Positions 1 to 8,050 are shown, counted from the stretch's first letter. The stretch: DNA of 19,271 nt from Candidatus Spyradenecus faecavium (GCA_018713405.1 DVOR01000100.1:1-19271); one strand, 5' to 3'. Numbers and translations are program-made. The notes: generated by a model not told the origin, from the sequence alone.

Positions 1-29
1 GGAGGGGTGGGGGCAGTGGGGGAGGGGGG

Positions 30-428
30 TCATTCGGTTTCGCGGACGTAGCGGACGATTTCCTGGCGCTGCTTGCCGCCGGCCCAGGTGACGGTGACGC
101 GGAGGACGCGGAGGCCGTCGTCCTCGACGCCTTCGGGCGGGTCTTCCTTCTCGTCGAGGGTGCGGGCGTAGGTGTAGCCGGGGAGGAGGGAGGAGTCGGG
201 GCGGACCTCGGCGTCGTCCTCGAGGTCCTCGATGGCGCGGAGGGGGTATTCGAGCTCGCCGAGGGTGAGGACGTAGGCGACCTCCTCGCGCTCGCGGGAG
301 GCCTGGATCATGTTGGCGCTGAGGGTGACGGAGCGGTAGAGGACGGCGAGGGAACCGCCGAGGATGACGATGGCGAGGACGAGCTCGATGAGGGTGAAGC
401 CCGCGCGGCGGTTGGGGCGGGGCTTCAT
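30..428 (-). CDS. Prepilin-type N-terminal methylation protein (minor pseudopilin-like)
   Basis: This 132-residue protein starts MKPRPNRRAGFTLIELVLAI. That is a short basic leader, then the prepilin peptidase site G|FTLIE with Glu at +5 of the mature protein, then a hydrophobic helix (residues about 11-32). The rest is a small soluble domain with an acidic stretch and a beta-rich end. Size and the GFTLIE site fit a minor pseudopilin of a type II secretion system or type IV pilus, perhaps GspI-like, but the globular part is too divergent for me to name it. The ATG at 428 is chosen because it overlaps the TGA of the upstream YihY-type gene as ATGA, and because it puts the leader at the usual length. 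The longer open frame upstream is Arg/Pro-rich and is a shadow. It is the last gene before the window edge, so further pseudopilin genes may follow outside. Confidence 0.85.
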   Translation of the reverse strand: MKPRPNRRAGFTLIELVLAIVILGGSLAVLYRSVTLSANMIQASREREEVAYVLTLGELEYPLRAIEDLEDDAEVRPDSSLLPGYTYARTLDEKEDPPEGVEDDGLRVLRVTVTWAGGKQRQEIVRYVRETE

Positions 429-1873
429 GGCGCGGGCTCTGCGGAGGCGGCGGCGCGGGCTTTGGCGAGGGCCTGGGCGATGGTGGGGGAGAAGTGCTGG
501 TTGAGGGCCTGGGCGAGGGTGCCGTCGATCTGTCGGAGGATGGGGTGGATGGGGGCGAGGGTGCCGGTGCGGGAGAGGAGGTCCTCGCCGGGGGCGTCGT
601 CGAGGCAGGCGTTGATGACGTCGGCGACGGTGAGGGAGGTGGCGCAACGGGCGAGGACGTAGCCGGGGGCGTCGGTGGCGGGGTCGGTGGCGGGGAGGAG
701 GATCTTGTTGCGCTCGAGGATGTCGGCGACGCGGATGACGTCGTGCTCGGCGAGGCGGAGTTTGTCGGCGAAGGCGCGGCGGGGGAGGGGGGCGGAGGTG
801 TCCTCGGTGGCGCGGGCGGCGCCGAGGGTGAGGGCGAGGGCGAGGGTGAGGGTGTCGCGGTGGGAGGGATGGGAGAAGGCGGCCTGGCGGTAGAGCTCGG
901 AGCGGTTTTGGTGGACGTAGCAGACCTCGGCGCCGATGAGGATGATGAGCCAGCTGGAGTAGATCCAGAAGAGGAGGACGGGGATGGCGGCGAGGGAGCC
1001 GTAGATGGCGCTGTAGTTGGCGATGCCGACCTGGAGGGCGAAGCAGACCTTGAAGAAGAGGGAGAGGGCCAGGACGGTGAGGAAGCCGCCGAGGAGGCAG
1101 CTGGTGAGGCGGATGCGGGCGTTGGGGAGGAAGCTGAAGAGGAAGGCGAGGAGGAGGGTGCCGATGAGGAGGGGGACGACGACGCTGAAGATGCCGATGG
1201 CCTCGAGGAAGGTGCGCAGGCCGAAGAGGTTGGGCAAGAAGTCGGTGAGGGTGCCGAGGATGGGCAGGGAGGTGGCGGCGATGAGGAGGAGGGGGGCGAT
1301 GACGATGACGCTGAGGTAGTCGGTGAACTTGCGCCAGATGGACCTGGGCTTGCGGATGCCCCAGATGGCGTTGAAGGAATTCTCGATGCGCCCGAGGACG
1401 CTGATGACCATGAAGATGAGGGCGGCGGCGCCGATGGCGCCGATCTGGGCGAAGTTGATGGAGTTGATGCGGTCGAAGACGGCGACGCAGACGGCGTTGA
1501 GGGCGTTGGCGGTCTGGGCGGTCTGGCTTGCCTCGGGGTCGGCGGGGGTGGCGGCGACGGGAGCCTCGGGGTCGGGGTCGGCGTCGAGGGCGCCGACGAT
1601 GGTCTCGATGGAGCCGAGGAGCTTCTGCTCGGCGAGGTCGCCGGCGCCGAAGGCCTTGAGGGAGGTGAGGCCGAGGGCAAGGACGGGGACGATGGCGAGC
1701 ATGGTGATGTAGGTGAGGGCGGATGCGTGGAGCATGGCGCCGTCACGGATGCAGTTGCGGGCGGTGAGGATGATGAAGCAAAGGGGGCGGACAAGGGGGT
1801 CGAGCCACTTGGAGCCGGTGGTGTCGCTGCGCCAAAGGGTCTCACGGAGGAAGCTGATGAGTCGGTCGAACAT
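425..1873 (-). CDS. YihY/BrkB-family inner-membrane protein with C-terminal winged-helix-like extension
   Basis: This is a 482-residue integral membrane protein of the YihY/virulence factor BrkB family, once mislabelled ribonuclease BN. The family signature is visible near the N-terminus (LHASALTYITMLAIVPVLA). Further hydrophobic segments follow, including FLFSFLPNARIRL and YGSLAAIPVLLFWIYSSWL, giving about six membrane helices. A hydrophilic Ala/Pro/Asp loop at about residues 97-122 is an insertion between the first helices. The last roughly 150 residues are soluble and resemble the winged-helix tail of long family members. The molecular function of the family is not established. No clear Shine-Dalgarno precedes the ATG (upstream bases are C-rich). 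It starts 16 nt after ptsI and its stop overlaps the start of the prepilin gene. Codons are almost exclusively C-ending (CTC, GTC, CCC, GCC). Confidence 0.9.
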   Translation of the reverse strand: MFDRLISFLRETLWRSDTTGSKWLDPLVRPLCFIILTARNCIRDGAMLHASALTYITMLAIVPVLALGLTSLKAFGAGDLAEQKLLGSIETIVGALDADPDPEAPVAATPADPEASQTAQTANALNAVCVAVFDRINSINFAQIGAIGAAALIFMVISVLGRIENSFNAIWGIRKPRSIWRKFTDYLSVIVIAPLLLIAATSLPILGTLTDFLPNLFGLRTFLEAIGIFSVVVPLLIGTLLLAFLFSFLPNARIRLTSCLLGGFLTVLALSLFFKVCFALQVGIANYSAIYGSLAAIPVLLFWIYSSWLIILIGAEVCYVHQNRSELYRQAAFSHPSHRDTLTLALALTLGAARATEDTSAPLPRRAFADKLRLAEHDVIRVADILERNKILLPATDPATDAPGYVLARCATSLTVADVINACLDDAPGEDLLSRTGTLAPIHPILRQIDGTLAQALNQHFSPTIAQALAKARAAASAEPAP

Positions 1874-1889
1874 GGCAGTGGAGAGGGGG

Positions 1890-3659
1890 TTAGGCGTTGA
1901 GGACGTCGGGGGCGTAGCGGCGGATGACGGCGCGGGAGCGCTCGGCGACCTCGGCGGCGGTGGCGGGGTCCTCGCGGCGGAGGGTGTCGACCAGGCGTTG
2001 CATATCGAAGTAGGCGACGCGGCAGATGAGCTCCTTGATGCGCGGGATGAGGTTGGCCGACATGCTGAGGCGGCGGATGCCGAGGCCGACGAGGATGAGG
2101 GCGGCGAGGGGGTCGGAGGCCATCTCGCCGCAGACGCAGACGGGGATGTCGTGGCGGCGGGCGGCCTGGACGACGTGGTTGATGAGCTTGAGGATGACGG
2201 GGTTGAGGGGCTGGTAGAGGTGGGCGACGGACTCGTTGCCGCGGTCGACGGCGAAGGTGTATTGGACGAGGTCGTTGGTGCCGAGGGAGAAGAAGTCGCA
2301 TTCGGCGGCGAGCCGGTCGGCCTGGAGGGCGGCGGCGGGGATTTCGATCATGACGCCTTCGGGGACGTTCTTGCGGAAGGGGACGCCCTCCTCCTCGAGC
2401 TCGCGCTTGCAGCCGGCGACGAAGGCGCGGCAGGCGCGGAGCTCCTCGAGCGTGGTGATCATGGGGTACATGAGCGAGCAGTCGCCCATGACGGCGGCGC
2501 GGAGGATGGCGCGGACCTGCGCGCGGAAGGTGGCGCGGTTGTTGAGGAGGTAGCGGACGGAGCGGTTGCCGAGGAAGGGGTTGGCCTCGTGGACGTGGCT
2601 GCGGCCGACCATCTTGTCACCGCCGATGTCGAGGACGCGGAGGGTGACGGGCTTGTCGCGGCAGGCGCAGACGACCTCGGAGTAGGCGCGGAACTGCTCC
2701 TCCTCGGTGGGCTCGCGGCCGAGGCCGATCCAGAGGTATTCGGTGCGGTAGAGGCCGATGCCCTGGGCGCCGTGCTCGCTGATGCCCTCGAAGCCGACGC
2801 TGTGGTCGGCGTTGGCCAGGAGGGCGACCTCGATGCCGTCGGAGGTGCGGGCGGGGCGGTCGGCGAGGGAGCGGCGGTGCTCCTGGGTGGCGCGCTGCTG
2901 GGCGGTGCCGGCGAGGAGCTCGGCCTTGACGGCATCGGTGGGGAGGTGCCAGAGGAGGCCGTGGAAGCCGTCGAGGGCGACCTCGTCGCCGGCTTGGATG
3001 TCGGCGAGGCTCTGGCCGATGCCGACGACGGCGGGGACGCCGAGGGCGCGCGCAAGGATGGTGACGTGGGCGGTGAGGGAACCTTGCTCGGTGGCCATGC
3101 CGCGGATGTAGCGGCGGGGCAGGGCGACGGCGTCGGAGGGGGAGATGTTGTCGGCGACGATGACGGAGGGGCGGTCGATGGGGGGGACGGCGCGCTGGCC
3201 GCCGTCGCCGAGGAGGTTCCCGATGATGCGGTTGCGCACGTCCAAGAGGTCGGCCTCGCGCTCACGGAGGTAGTCGTCGCCCATGTTGCGCATCATGCCG
3301 ATGAGGGCCTCGAAGGCCTGGTGGGTGGCCCACTCGGCGTTGACGTGGTCGTTGCGGATGTCCTTGACGACGCGGTCGATGAGGAAGGTGTCGGAGAGGA
3401 GCATGAGGTGGCCGTCGAAGATGCCGGCCTCGGTGGACGAGGCGTGGCTCTCCGTGGCCTTGGCGAGCTCGACGAGCTCCTTCCGCGCCCGGTCAAGCGC
3501 GGTGTAGAAGCGTGCGATCTCGGCGTTCGCGTGCTCGGGGGCGACTTCGTAGCGCGGGGCTTCGCGGACCTTCTTGGCGCCGAATCGGACGACGGGCGCG
3601 AAGACGAGGCCCCCGGAGGCGGCGAGGCCGCGATAGAGCGTCGGGGCGCGTTCCTCCAT
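1890..3659 (-). CDS. ptsI: Phosphoenolpyruvate-protein phosphotransferase (PTS Enzyme I)
   Basis: This 589-residue cytoplasmic Enzyme I takes phosphate from phosphoenolpyruvate and passes it to HPr. The length matches the family (about 570-590). The HPr-binding helical part is followed by the phospho-histidine site GSLTAHVTILARALGVP (His198), a slight variant of the usual GGRTSH. The C-terminal PEP-binding barrel shows GIGLYRTEYLW (Arg305), LRVLDIGGDK (Arg341), FFSLGTNDLVQYT (Asn462, Asp463) and the catalytic cysteine in VCVCGEMASDP (Cys510). All known catalytic residues are present, so it should be active. A GGGAGG ribosome site lies 5 nt before the ATG. It follows ptsH by 16 nt. No EII components are in the window, so it may serve a regulatory phosphorelay together with HprK rather than sugar uptake encoded here. 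Confidence 0.96.
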   Translation of the reverse strand: MEERAPTLYRGLAASGGLVFAPVVRFGAKKVREAPRYEVAPEHANAEIARFYTALDRARKELVELAKATESHASSTEAGIFDGHLMLLSDTFLIDRVVKDIRNDHVNAEWATHQAFEALIGMMRNMGDDYLREREADLLDVRNRIIGNLLGDGGQRAVPPIDRPSVIVADNISPSDAVALPRRYIRGMATEQGSLTAHVTILARALGVPAVVGIGQSLADIQAGDEVALDGFHGLLWHLPTDAVKAELLAGTAQQRATQEHRRSLADRPARTSDGIEVALLANADHSVGFEGISEHGAQGIGLYRTEYLWIGLGREPTEEEQFRAYSEVVCACRDKPVTLRVLDIGGDKMVGRSHVHEANPFLGNRSVRYLLNNRATFRAQVRAILRAAVMGDCSLMYPMITTLEELRACRAFVAGCKRELEEEGVPFRKNVPEGVMIEIPAAALQADRLAAECDFFSLGTNDLVQYTFAVDRGNESVAHLYQPLNPVILKLINHVVQAARRHDIPVCVCGEMASDPLAALILVGLGIRRLSMSANLIPRIKELICRVAYFDMQRLVDTLRREDPATAAEVAERSRAVIRRYAPDVLNA

Positions 3660-3675
3660 GCGGGCCTCCCGGGCT

Positions 3676-3954
3676 TTATTCGTCGGGGAGGTCGAACTTG
3701 CGCTCCACCAGGGCCTCGAGCTCGGCGACGGCCTTCTGGGCCTCCTCGCCGGTGGCGTGGATGGTCAGGGCGGTGCCGTTGACGGCCTCGAGGGTCATCA
3801 GGGCCATGATGCTCTTGCCGGGGACGACGACGCCGTCCTTCTCGACGGTGACGTCGGCGCGGTAGCGGGCGGCGGTCTTGGCGAAGAGGCCGGCCGGGCG
3901 CACGTGCATGCCGTACTTGTTCTTCAGGACGACGGTCACAGATGCTTCATTCAT
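3676..3954 (-). CDS. ptsH: Phosphocarrier protein HPr
   Basis: This 92-residue HPr carries phosphate from Enzyme I. The active-site loop is KYGMHVRPAGLFAKTA, with His17 as the phosphorylated residue and Arg19 as its partner (usual form GLHARPA). The regulatory serine motif is VPGKSIMALMTLEA, with Ser48 corresponding to Ser46 of Firmicutes HPr, the target of HPr kinase/phosphorylase. Both sites are intact, so the protein can be modified by PtsI at His and by the neighbouring HprK at Ser. The start overlaps the end of hprK by 8 bp, implying translational coupling, and ptsI follows 16 nt downstream. The sequence closes with a short acidic tail (DLPDE). Confidence 0.97.
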   Translation of the reverse strand: MNEASVTVVLKNKYGMHVRPAGLFAKTAARYRADVTVEKDGVVVPGKSIMALMTLEAVNGTALTIHATGEEAQKAVAELEALVERKFDLPDE

Positions 3955-4942
3955 GATTCTGCTCCACGGTTTGGTAATGGGCGACGAGCTGCTCGTCGAG
4001 GACGGACGCGGCGTCCATGCCCGAGCTTCTCATCTTGTAGGTGGCGGCGGCGGTCTCCACCACGTTGACGAAGTCGCGCCCCGCTGCCACGGGGATGACC
4101 AGGCGCTGGACCGGCTGGCCCAGCACCTCGCTTGTCTTGACGTCGGAGCCCACGCGGTCGACGTCGTCGTCCGGGCCGCACCGGCGCAGGGAGACGATCA
4201 GGTCCAGCCTGCTCTCGGGGCGGACGGCGGAGATGCCGAAGAGGGTGGGGATGTGCAACAGCCCCAGCCCGCGGATTTCCATGAAGCCGCGCAGGTGGGC
4301 CGGGGCGGCCCCCCACAGCGCGCCGTGCGCGTCCACCCACAGGCGGGTGACGTCGTCGGCGATGAGGGAGCAGCCGTGGCGGACCAGCCCCAGCGCGGTC
4401 TCGCTCTTGCCGATGCCGGGCGGCCCCTCGAGGAGGACGCCCACGCCGCGCACGTCCACCAGCGTCCCGTGCACGGAGGCGCGGGGGCTGGTCAGCTCGT
4501 GCAGGATGAGCGAGCCGGCGCGGAAGACGGCGAAGGAGCGCTGGCGCGTGGCGAGCACGGGGATGCCCATGCGGTCGGCCACGGCCAGCAGGTCGCCGTC
4601 CAGCGGTTCCTTGTCCGCGGCGCACAGGATGATGCAGGGCACGTCACGCCTCAGGAGCGCCTCCCAGCGGTCGTGGCGGCAGTCCGCCTCCAACGTCCGC
4701 AGGTAGGCCAGCTCGGAGCGGCCGAAGAGCTGCATCTGGCGCCAGGCGAAGTAGTCGTAGAAGCCCGTGAGTGCCAACCCGGGGCGGTGCAGCACGGGCT
4801 CCAGGATCGTCCGCCGGAGGCCCTCACGCCCCGCCAGCACGCGGAGCCCCAGGGGCTCGCGGGCCGACTCCAGGAAGCGCCCCACCGTGAGGGAATCGGC
4901 GGGGACGGTGCTGATGGTCAGGGGGCGGGGATCGGTGGGCAT
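3947..4942 (-). CDS. hprK: HPr kinase/phosphorylase
   Basis: This bifunctional enzyme (331 residues) phosphorylates HPr on its regulatory serine with ATP or pyrophosphate and reverses the reaction with phosphate. The N-terminal half is the variable DRTGG-like domain. The C-terminal catalytic domain has the conserved xHG site (SVHGTLVDVRG, His158), the Walker A loop GPPGIGKSETAL (residues 173-180), the acidic pair in SLIADDVTRL (Asp196, Asp197) and the family signature EIRGLGLLHIPTLFG (222-236). The length is typical (about 310-330). It sits between hpf (19 nt upstream) and ptsH (8 bp overlap). The adjacent kinase, substrate and Enzyme I predict a self-contained carbon or energy status switch. 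The mechanism in PVC-type Gram-negatives is not settled. Confidence 0.96.
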   Translation of the reverse strand: MPTDPRPLTISTVPADSLTVGRFLESAREPLGLRVLAGREGLRRTILEPVLHRPGLALTGFYDYFAWRQMQLFGRSELAYLRTLEADCRHDRWEALLRRDVPCIILCAADKEPLDGDLLAVADRMGIPVLATRQRSFAVFRAGSLILHELTSPRASVHGTLVDVRGVGVLLEGPPGIGKSETALGLVRHGCSLIADDVTRLWVDAHGALWGAAPAHLRGFMEIRGLGLLHIPTLFGISAVRPESRLDLIVSLRRCGPDDDVDRVGSDVKTSEVLGQPVQRLVIPVAAGRDFVNVVETAAATYKMRSSGMDAASVLDEQLVAHYQTVEQNHE

Positions 4943-4961
4943 GGCCGGCGGCCTTCGCGGC

Positions 4962-5291
4962 TTACTTGGCGGCCTCGGCGGCTTGGGCCGCCTTGCGGGC
5001 GGGCTCCACGTACGCCTTGGCGCGTTTCTTGCGGATCTGGGCCTCGACCTTCGCGGCGGCCATGTCCACGGCCGCGCGCATGGAGGTGTCGGTGTTCGCG
5101 GTCCCCACGAACATCTCGTCCTTGCGCTGGGCGATGATCTCGGCCGCGCAGAGCTTGTTCTGGAAATCCATCACCACGCGGACCGACTCGACCATCGGGA
5201 AGGCCTCCCCGATTTTCTCGCCGCGCTGCCGGGCGTAGTCCCGGAAGGCCTCGGAAATGTTCTTGTGACGGGCATTGACTTCGACTGTCAT
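4962..5291 (-). CDS. hpf: Ribosome hibernation-promoting factor (short HPF/YfiA family)
   Basis: This 109-residue protein has the HPF/RaiA fold order: MTVEVNARHKNISEAFRDYA, a central beta strand segment ending in the AAEIIAQ stretch, then TANTDTSMRAAVDMAAAKVE, which matches the conserved second helix of the family. A Lys/Ala-rich tail (about residues 86-109) follows. Members of this family bind the 30S decoding centre and stall ribosomes as inactive dimers in slow growth. The length fits the short HPF class, which lacks the C-terminal dimerisation domain of long HPF. A purine-rich stretch containing AGGCAGG lies just upstream of the ATG. It lies between lptB and hprK, where many proteobacteria have lptB-rpoN-hpf-ptsN-hprK, but rpoN and ptsN are missing here. 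Confidence 0.93.
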   Translation of the reverse strand: MTVEVNARHKNISEAFRDYARQRGEKIGEAFPMVESVRVVMDFQNKLCAAEIIAQRKDEMFVGTANTDTSMRAAVDMAAAKVEAQIRKKRAKAYVEPARKAAQAAEAAK

Positions 5292-5331
5292 GCTGCACCT
5301 GCCTTTCTGCTTGGGTTGGTGTTGCTCGGCT

Positions 5332-6093
5332 TCACATACGGAAGTTTTCGCCGAGGTAAGAGTGTCTGGCTTCGGGGTTCTCGATCAGTTCCCGGCTCGT
5401 GCCCTCGCAGAGCACGCGCCCCTCAAAGACGATGTACGCGCGGTCCACGATGTCCAGCGTCTCGCGTACGTTGTGGTCGGTGATGATGACGCCCAGGCCC
5501 TGGGCCTTCAGCCCGCGCACGATGTTCTGGATGTCGTCCACCGCCAGCGGGTCGACGCCCGCGAAGGGCTCGTCGAGCATCAGGATGGCCGGGCGGCGCA
5601 CCAGGGCGCGGGCGATCTCGAGCTTGCGCCGCTCGCCGCCGCTCAACGTGTACGCCGGCTGGCGCGCCACCTTCGTCAGGCCCAGCGACTCCAGGAGCTC
5701 CTCCAACCGCGCCTGCTTCTCGGCGCGCGTCGGCTTCATGGTCTCCAGGATGGCCAGGATGTTGTCCTCCACGCTTAGTCGGCGGAAGATGCTTGGCTCC
5801 TGCGCCAGGTAGCCCAAGCCGATGCGCGCCCGCTTGTAGACGGGCATACGCGTGATGTCCTGCCCGCGGAAGCGCACCGTGCCGCCGTCCGGCCGCACCA
5901 GGCCGACCACCATGTAGAAGGTCGTCGTCTTGCCGGCGCCGTTGGGGCCCAGCAGGCCCACGCACTCGCCGCAACGGGCGTTGATGGAGATGCCGTCCAC
6001 CACCGTGCGCGTCCCGTAGACCTTTTTCAGGCCCGTCGCGGACACGTCCGGCTCGTCCGGAGCGACCTTCGTCTCATTCGGGGCGTCCGTCAT
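5332..6093 (-). CDS. lptB: LPS export ABC transporter ATP-binding protein LptB
   Basis: This 253-residue ABC ATPase powers lipopolysaccharide extraction from the inner membrane together with LptF/LptG and LptC. It has the Walker A loop GPNGAGKTTTFYM (from residue 49), a Q-loop (Gln98 in GLGYLAQEPSIFRRL, typical of LptB), the ABC signature TLSGGERRKLEIARAL (149-164), Walker B ILMLDEPFAGVDP (from 170) and the H-loop ITDHNVRE (His207). The start at 6093 is chosen because it forms an ATGA overlap with the lptA stop. The open frame extends further upstream but runs antiparallel-free inside lptA and is not conserved. An N-terminal extension of about 18 residues (Asp/Glu/Pro-rich) precedes the usual start of the ABC domain. 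hpf follows after 40 nt. Confidence 0.96.
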   Translation of the reverse strand: MTDAPNETKVAPDEPDVSATGLKKVYGTRTVVDGISINARCGECVGLLGPNGAGKTTTFYMVVGLVRPDGGTVRFRGQDITRMPVYKRARIGLGYLAQEPSIFRRLSVEDNILAILETMKPTRAEKQARLEELLESLGLTKVARQPAYTLSGGERRKLEIARALVRRPAILMLDEPFAGVDPLAVDDIQNIVRGLKAQGLGVIITDHNVRETLDIVDRAYIVFEGRVLCEGTSRELIENPEARHSYLGENFRM

Positions 6094-6644
6094 TTGCCGA
6101 GCCCTCCGAGGCCCTTCGCCGAGTCCGCCGGGAAGGTGAGCGTCGGGTTGGGGTAGACCTCGATGCGCTCCTCGTTCGTCCAAATCGTGATCTTGTCGCC
6201 CGTCACCGTGCGCGCCTGGCCGTCGGCCTGGCTGACGAGCTTGGCGTTGCCCACCATCACCAGGCGACCGTCGGCCTCGGTGTAGACGGCGCGGTCGCAC
6301 GAGGCGTGGCGGCCCTCGCTGTCCACCTCCACGTTGCCCATCACCACTAGGCGGTCCAGTTGGTTCTCACCCGCCGTGAAGACGAAGAGCTTGTCGGCCG
6401 TGAGCTTGAAGCGCGCGTCGTCCACCACCACCTCGTCCGTCAGGATGGCCACGCCCTCCTGCGCGTTGTATTCCATGTGCTTGGCCGTGATCTTGGTGTC
6501 CCGCAGGGCCACCGTCTGCTCGGCCTTAGGCGCGGGCGCCAAGAGCGCCTCCCGCGCGGCGGCCATGCCGTCGTCGTCCTTCGCCTCGGCGGCGCACACC
6601 GCACCGCAACAGGCCATCATCGCAATCGCAAACCATCTCTTCAT
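6090..6644 (-). CDS. lptA: LPS transport periplasmic protein LptA (OstA-like)
   Basis: This 184-residue exported protein starts with a signal peptide (MKRWFAIAMMACCGAVCAAE, likely cleaved near residue 18-19). An OstA/LptA beta-jellyroll domain follows at about residues 45-165. Visible family features are ITAKHMEYNAQEGVAILTDE, then LTADKLFVF, and the repeating pattern VVMGNVEVDSEGRHASCDRA. It would form the periplasmic bridge carrying LPS from LptBFGC to the outer membrane. A GAGAGAGAGG ribosome site lies about 6 nt before the ATG at 6644. It is flanked by lptC (14 nt upstream) and lptB (4 bp overlap), which supports the assignment strongly even though LptA sequences diverge quickly. Confidence 0.9.
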   Translation of the reverse strand: MKRWFAIAMMACCGAVCAAEAKDDDGMAAAREALLAPAPKAEQTVALRDTKITAKHMEYNAQEGVAILTDEVVVDDARFKLTADKLFVFTAGENQLDRLVVMGNVEVDSEGRHASCDRAVYTEADGRLVMVGNAKLVSQADGQARTVTGDKITIWTNEERIEVYPNPTLTFPADSAKGLGGLGK

Positions 6645-6658
6645 CGCGTGCCTCTCTC

Positions 6659-7219
6659 TCAAAACATCCCGCGTCTGGTCAAGTCCGCGCCCTTCAGGCG
6701 CCCCGTTTCGATCTGCGCGTCCCGCAGCACCCGCACGTAACGCGTGCCCAGGTCCGCCAAGGCCCCGTTCCCCGTCAGGGTGTCCCCGCCGCGCACCAAC
6801 CGCACGCGACCTTTGGCCGCGGCCAGCTTCGTCGCGCGGTCCACCGCGGCCTCGTCCGCCCAGAGCGTCGAGACCAGGTTGCCTGCCTCGTCGAAGGTCT
6901 CCACCCGCACCTTCACGCCCCGCAGCTTCATCATGTCCAGGGAAATCCATCCCTGCTCCGCGTGGAGCACCACCTCCTCGCGGCCGTTCGGGAAGCTCCG
7001 CACCGGCATCCGCAGCTGGGTCGAGGGCGTGCCGAGCGTCTCCCGCGGCTTGCGCAGGTCCAGGAGCAACGCCTTGTAGCGCGCCGGGTCCCCGGGCGCG
7101 GAGTAGCGCGCCACGGCCTCCGGCGACACCCCGACCGTCGCCTCCCACGTCTCCGCGGCAGGCTCGGCGGCCAGGCTTGCGCACGCCAGCGCCACTGCGA
7201 TAGCGACCGTCCCTTTCAT
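6659..7219 (-). CDS. lptC: LptC-like LPS export periplasmic protein
   Basis: This 186-residue exported protein has a short hydrophobic N-terminus (MKGTVAIAVALACASLAAEP). The rest is beta-rich, with a pattern like LptC: VPVRSF-type strand starts, LHAEQGWISLD, VRVETFDEAGNLVSTLWADE and AAKGRVRLVRGGDTLTGNG. The position directly before lptA and lptB is the main support. Ordinary LptC keeps an uncleaved membrane anchor. Here the hydrophobic stretch is short and followed by Ala-rich AxA sites, so it may be a cleaved signal or a lipid-free anchor. The start codon overlaps the kdsA stop by one base (TGATG). The assignment is by context plus fold pattern, so it is less certain than for lptB. Confidence 0.72.
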   Translation of the reverse strand: MKGTVAIAVALACASLAAEPAAETWEATVGVSPEAVARYSAPGDPARYKALLLDLRKPRETLGTPSTQLRMPVRSFPNGREEVVLHAEQGWISLDMMKLRGVKVRVETFDEAGNLVSTLWADEAAVDRATKLAAAKGRVRLVRGGDTLTGNGALADLGTRYVRVLRDAQIETGRLKGADLTRRGMF

Positions 7220-8046
7220 CAGGAATGCACCACCTCATGGATTTTGACGAGCTTCGTCAGCAACTCCTCCAGTGCGCTGAACGCGATTGCGTTCGCCGCG
7301 TCCGAGAGCGCCTCCGGCGGGTTGAAATGAGTCTCCATGAAGACGCCGTCCACACCCGTCGCCACAGCCGCACGCGCGAGGGCCGGCGCCCAACGCCCGT
7401 CCCCGCCGCTGCCGCTGCCCAGGCCGCCCGGGCGCTGCACGCTGTGCGTGGCGTCGAAGACCACGGGGTAGCCCAGCTCGCGCATCACCAGCAGGGACCG
7501 CATGTCCGCCACCAGGTTGTGGTAGCCGAAGCTCGCGCCCCGCTCCGTCAGCACGATGCGGCTGTTCCCCTCGCTCTCGATCTTGCGCACCACGTTCACC
7601 ATGTCCTCGGGCGCCAGGAACTGTCCCTTTTTCACGTTCACCACGCGGCCGGTCTTCGCCGCCGCCACCACCAAATCCGTCTGCCGGCACAGGAAGGCCG
7701 GGATCTGGAGCACGTCGCAGACCTCGGCGACCGGCGCGCACTGCCACGGCTCATGCACGTCCGTCACCACCGGCACGCCGAAGCGCGCCTTCACCTCCGC
7801 CAACGTCTCGAGGCCTTTCTCTAGCCCAGGCCCGCGGTAGGCCGACAGGCTCGTGCGGTTGGCCTTGTCGAAGGAGGCCTTGAAGATGTAGGGGATATGC
7901 AGGCGGTTCGTCAGCCCCACCAACGCCTCCGCCAGCTCCAGGCACGCCTCATGGCTCTCGATGACGCACGGCCCTGCCATCAGCGTCAGCCCGCCATCCC
8001 CGAGCGCCACACGCTCACTCACCTTCACAATCTTGCAATCGGCCAT
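7219..8046 (-). CDS. kdsA: 3-deoxy-8-phosphooctulonate synthase (KDO-8-P synthase), metal-dependent type
   Basis: This 275-residue cytoplasmic enzyme condenses phosphoenolpyruvate with arabinose 5-phosphate to make KDO 8-phosphate for the LPS inner core. Family blocks are GPCVIES, FKASFDKANRTS, YRGPGLEKG, TDVHEPWQ, IPAFLCRQTDL, GRVVNVKKGQFLAP and FDATHSVQRPGGLGS. The four metal ligands known from the Aquifex enzyme are present: Cys27, His201, Glu239 (FMETH) and Asp249 (ALSDA). E. coli KdsA has Asn in place of the cysteine, so this is the metal-dependent class. A strong AAAGGGAGG ribosome site ends 4 nt before the ATG, and an AT-rich promoter-like stretch lies just upstream. It therefore appears to be the first gene of the LPS/PTS operon. 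Confidence 0.96.
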   Translation of the reverse strand: MADCKIVKVSERVALGDGGLTLMAGPCVIESHEACLELAEALVGLTNRLHIPYIFKASFDKANRTSLSAYRGPGLEKGLETLAEVKARFGVPVVTDVHEPWQCAPVAEVCDVLQIPAFLCRQTDLVVAAAKTGRVVNVKKGQFLAPEDMVNVVRKIESEGNSRIVLTERGASFGYHNLVADMRSLLVMRELGYPVVFDATHSVQRPGGLGSGSGGDGRWAPALARAAVATGVDGVFMETHFNPPEALSDAANAIAFSALEELLTKLVKIHEVVHS

Positions 8047-8050
8047 CTTG

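Noticed and set aside
494..3782. Two long plus-strand open frames (468 and 689 codons) opposite the YihY-type gene and ptsI
   Set aside because: They are in exact antisense register, very acidic and Gly/Ala/Glu/Asp-rich, lack recognisable domains, and follow from the absence of TTA, CTA and TCA codons in the real genes.
3878..5137. 419-codon plus-strand frame opposite hprK and hpf
   Set aside because: Antisense shadow. The minus strand has clear HprK and HPF motifs.
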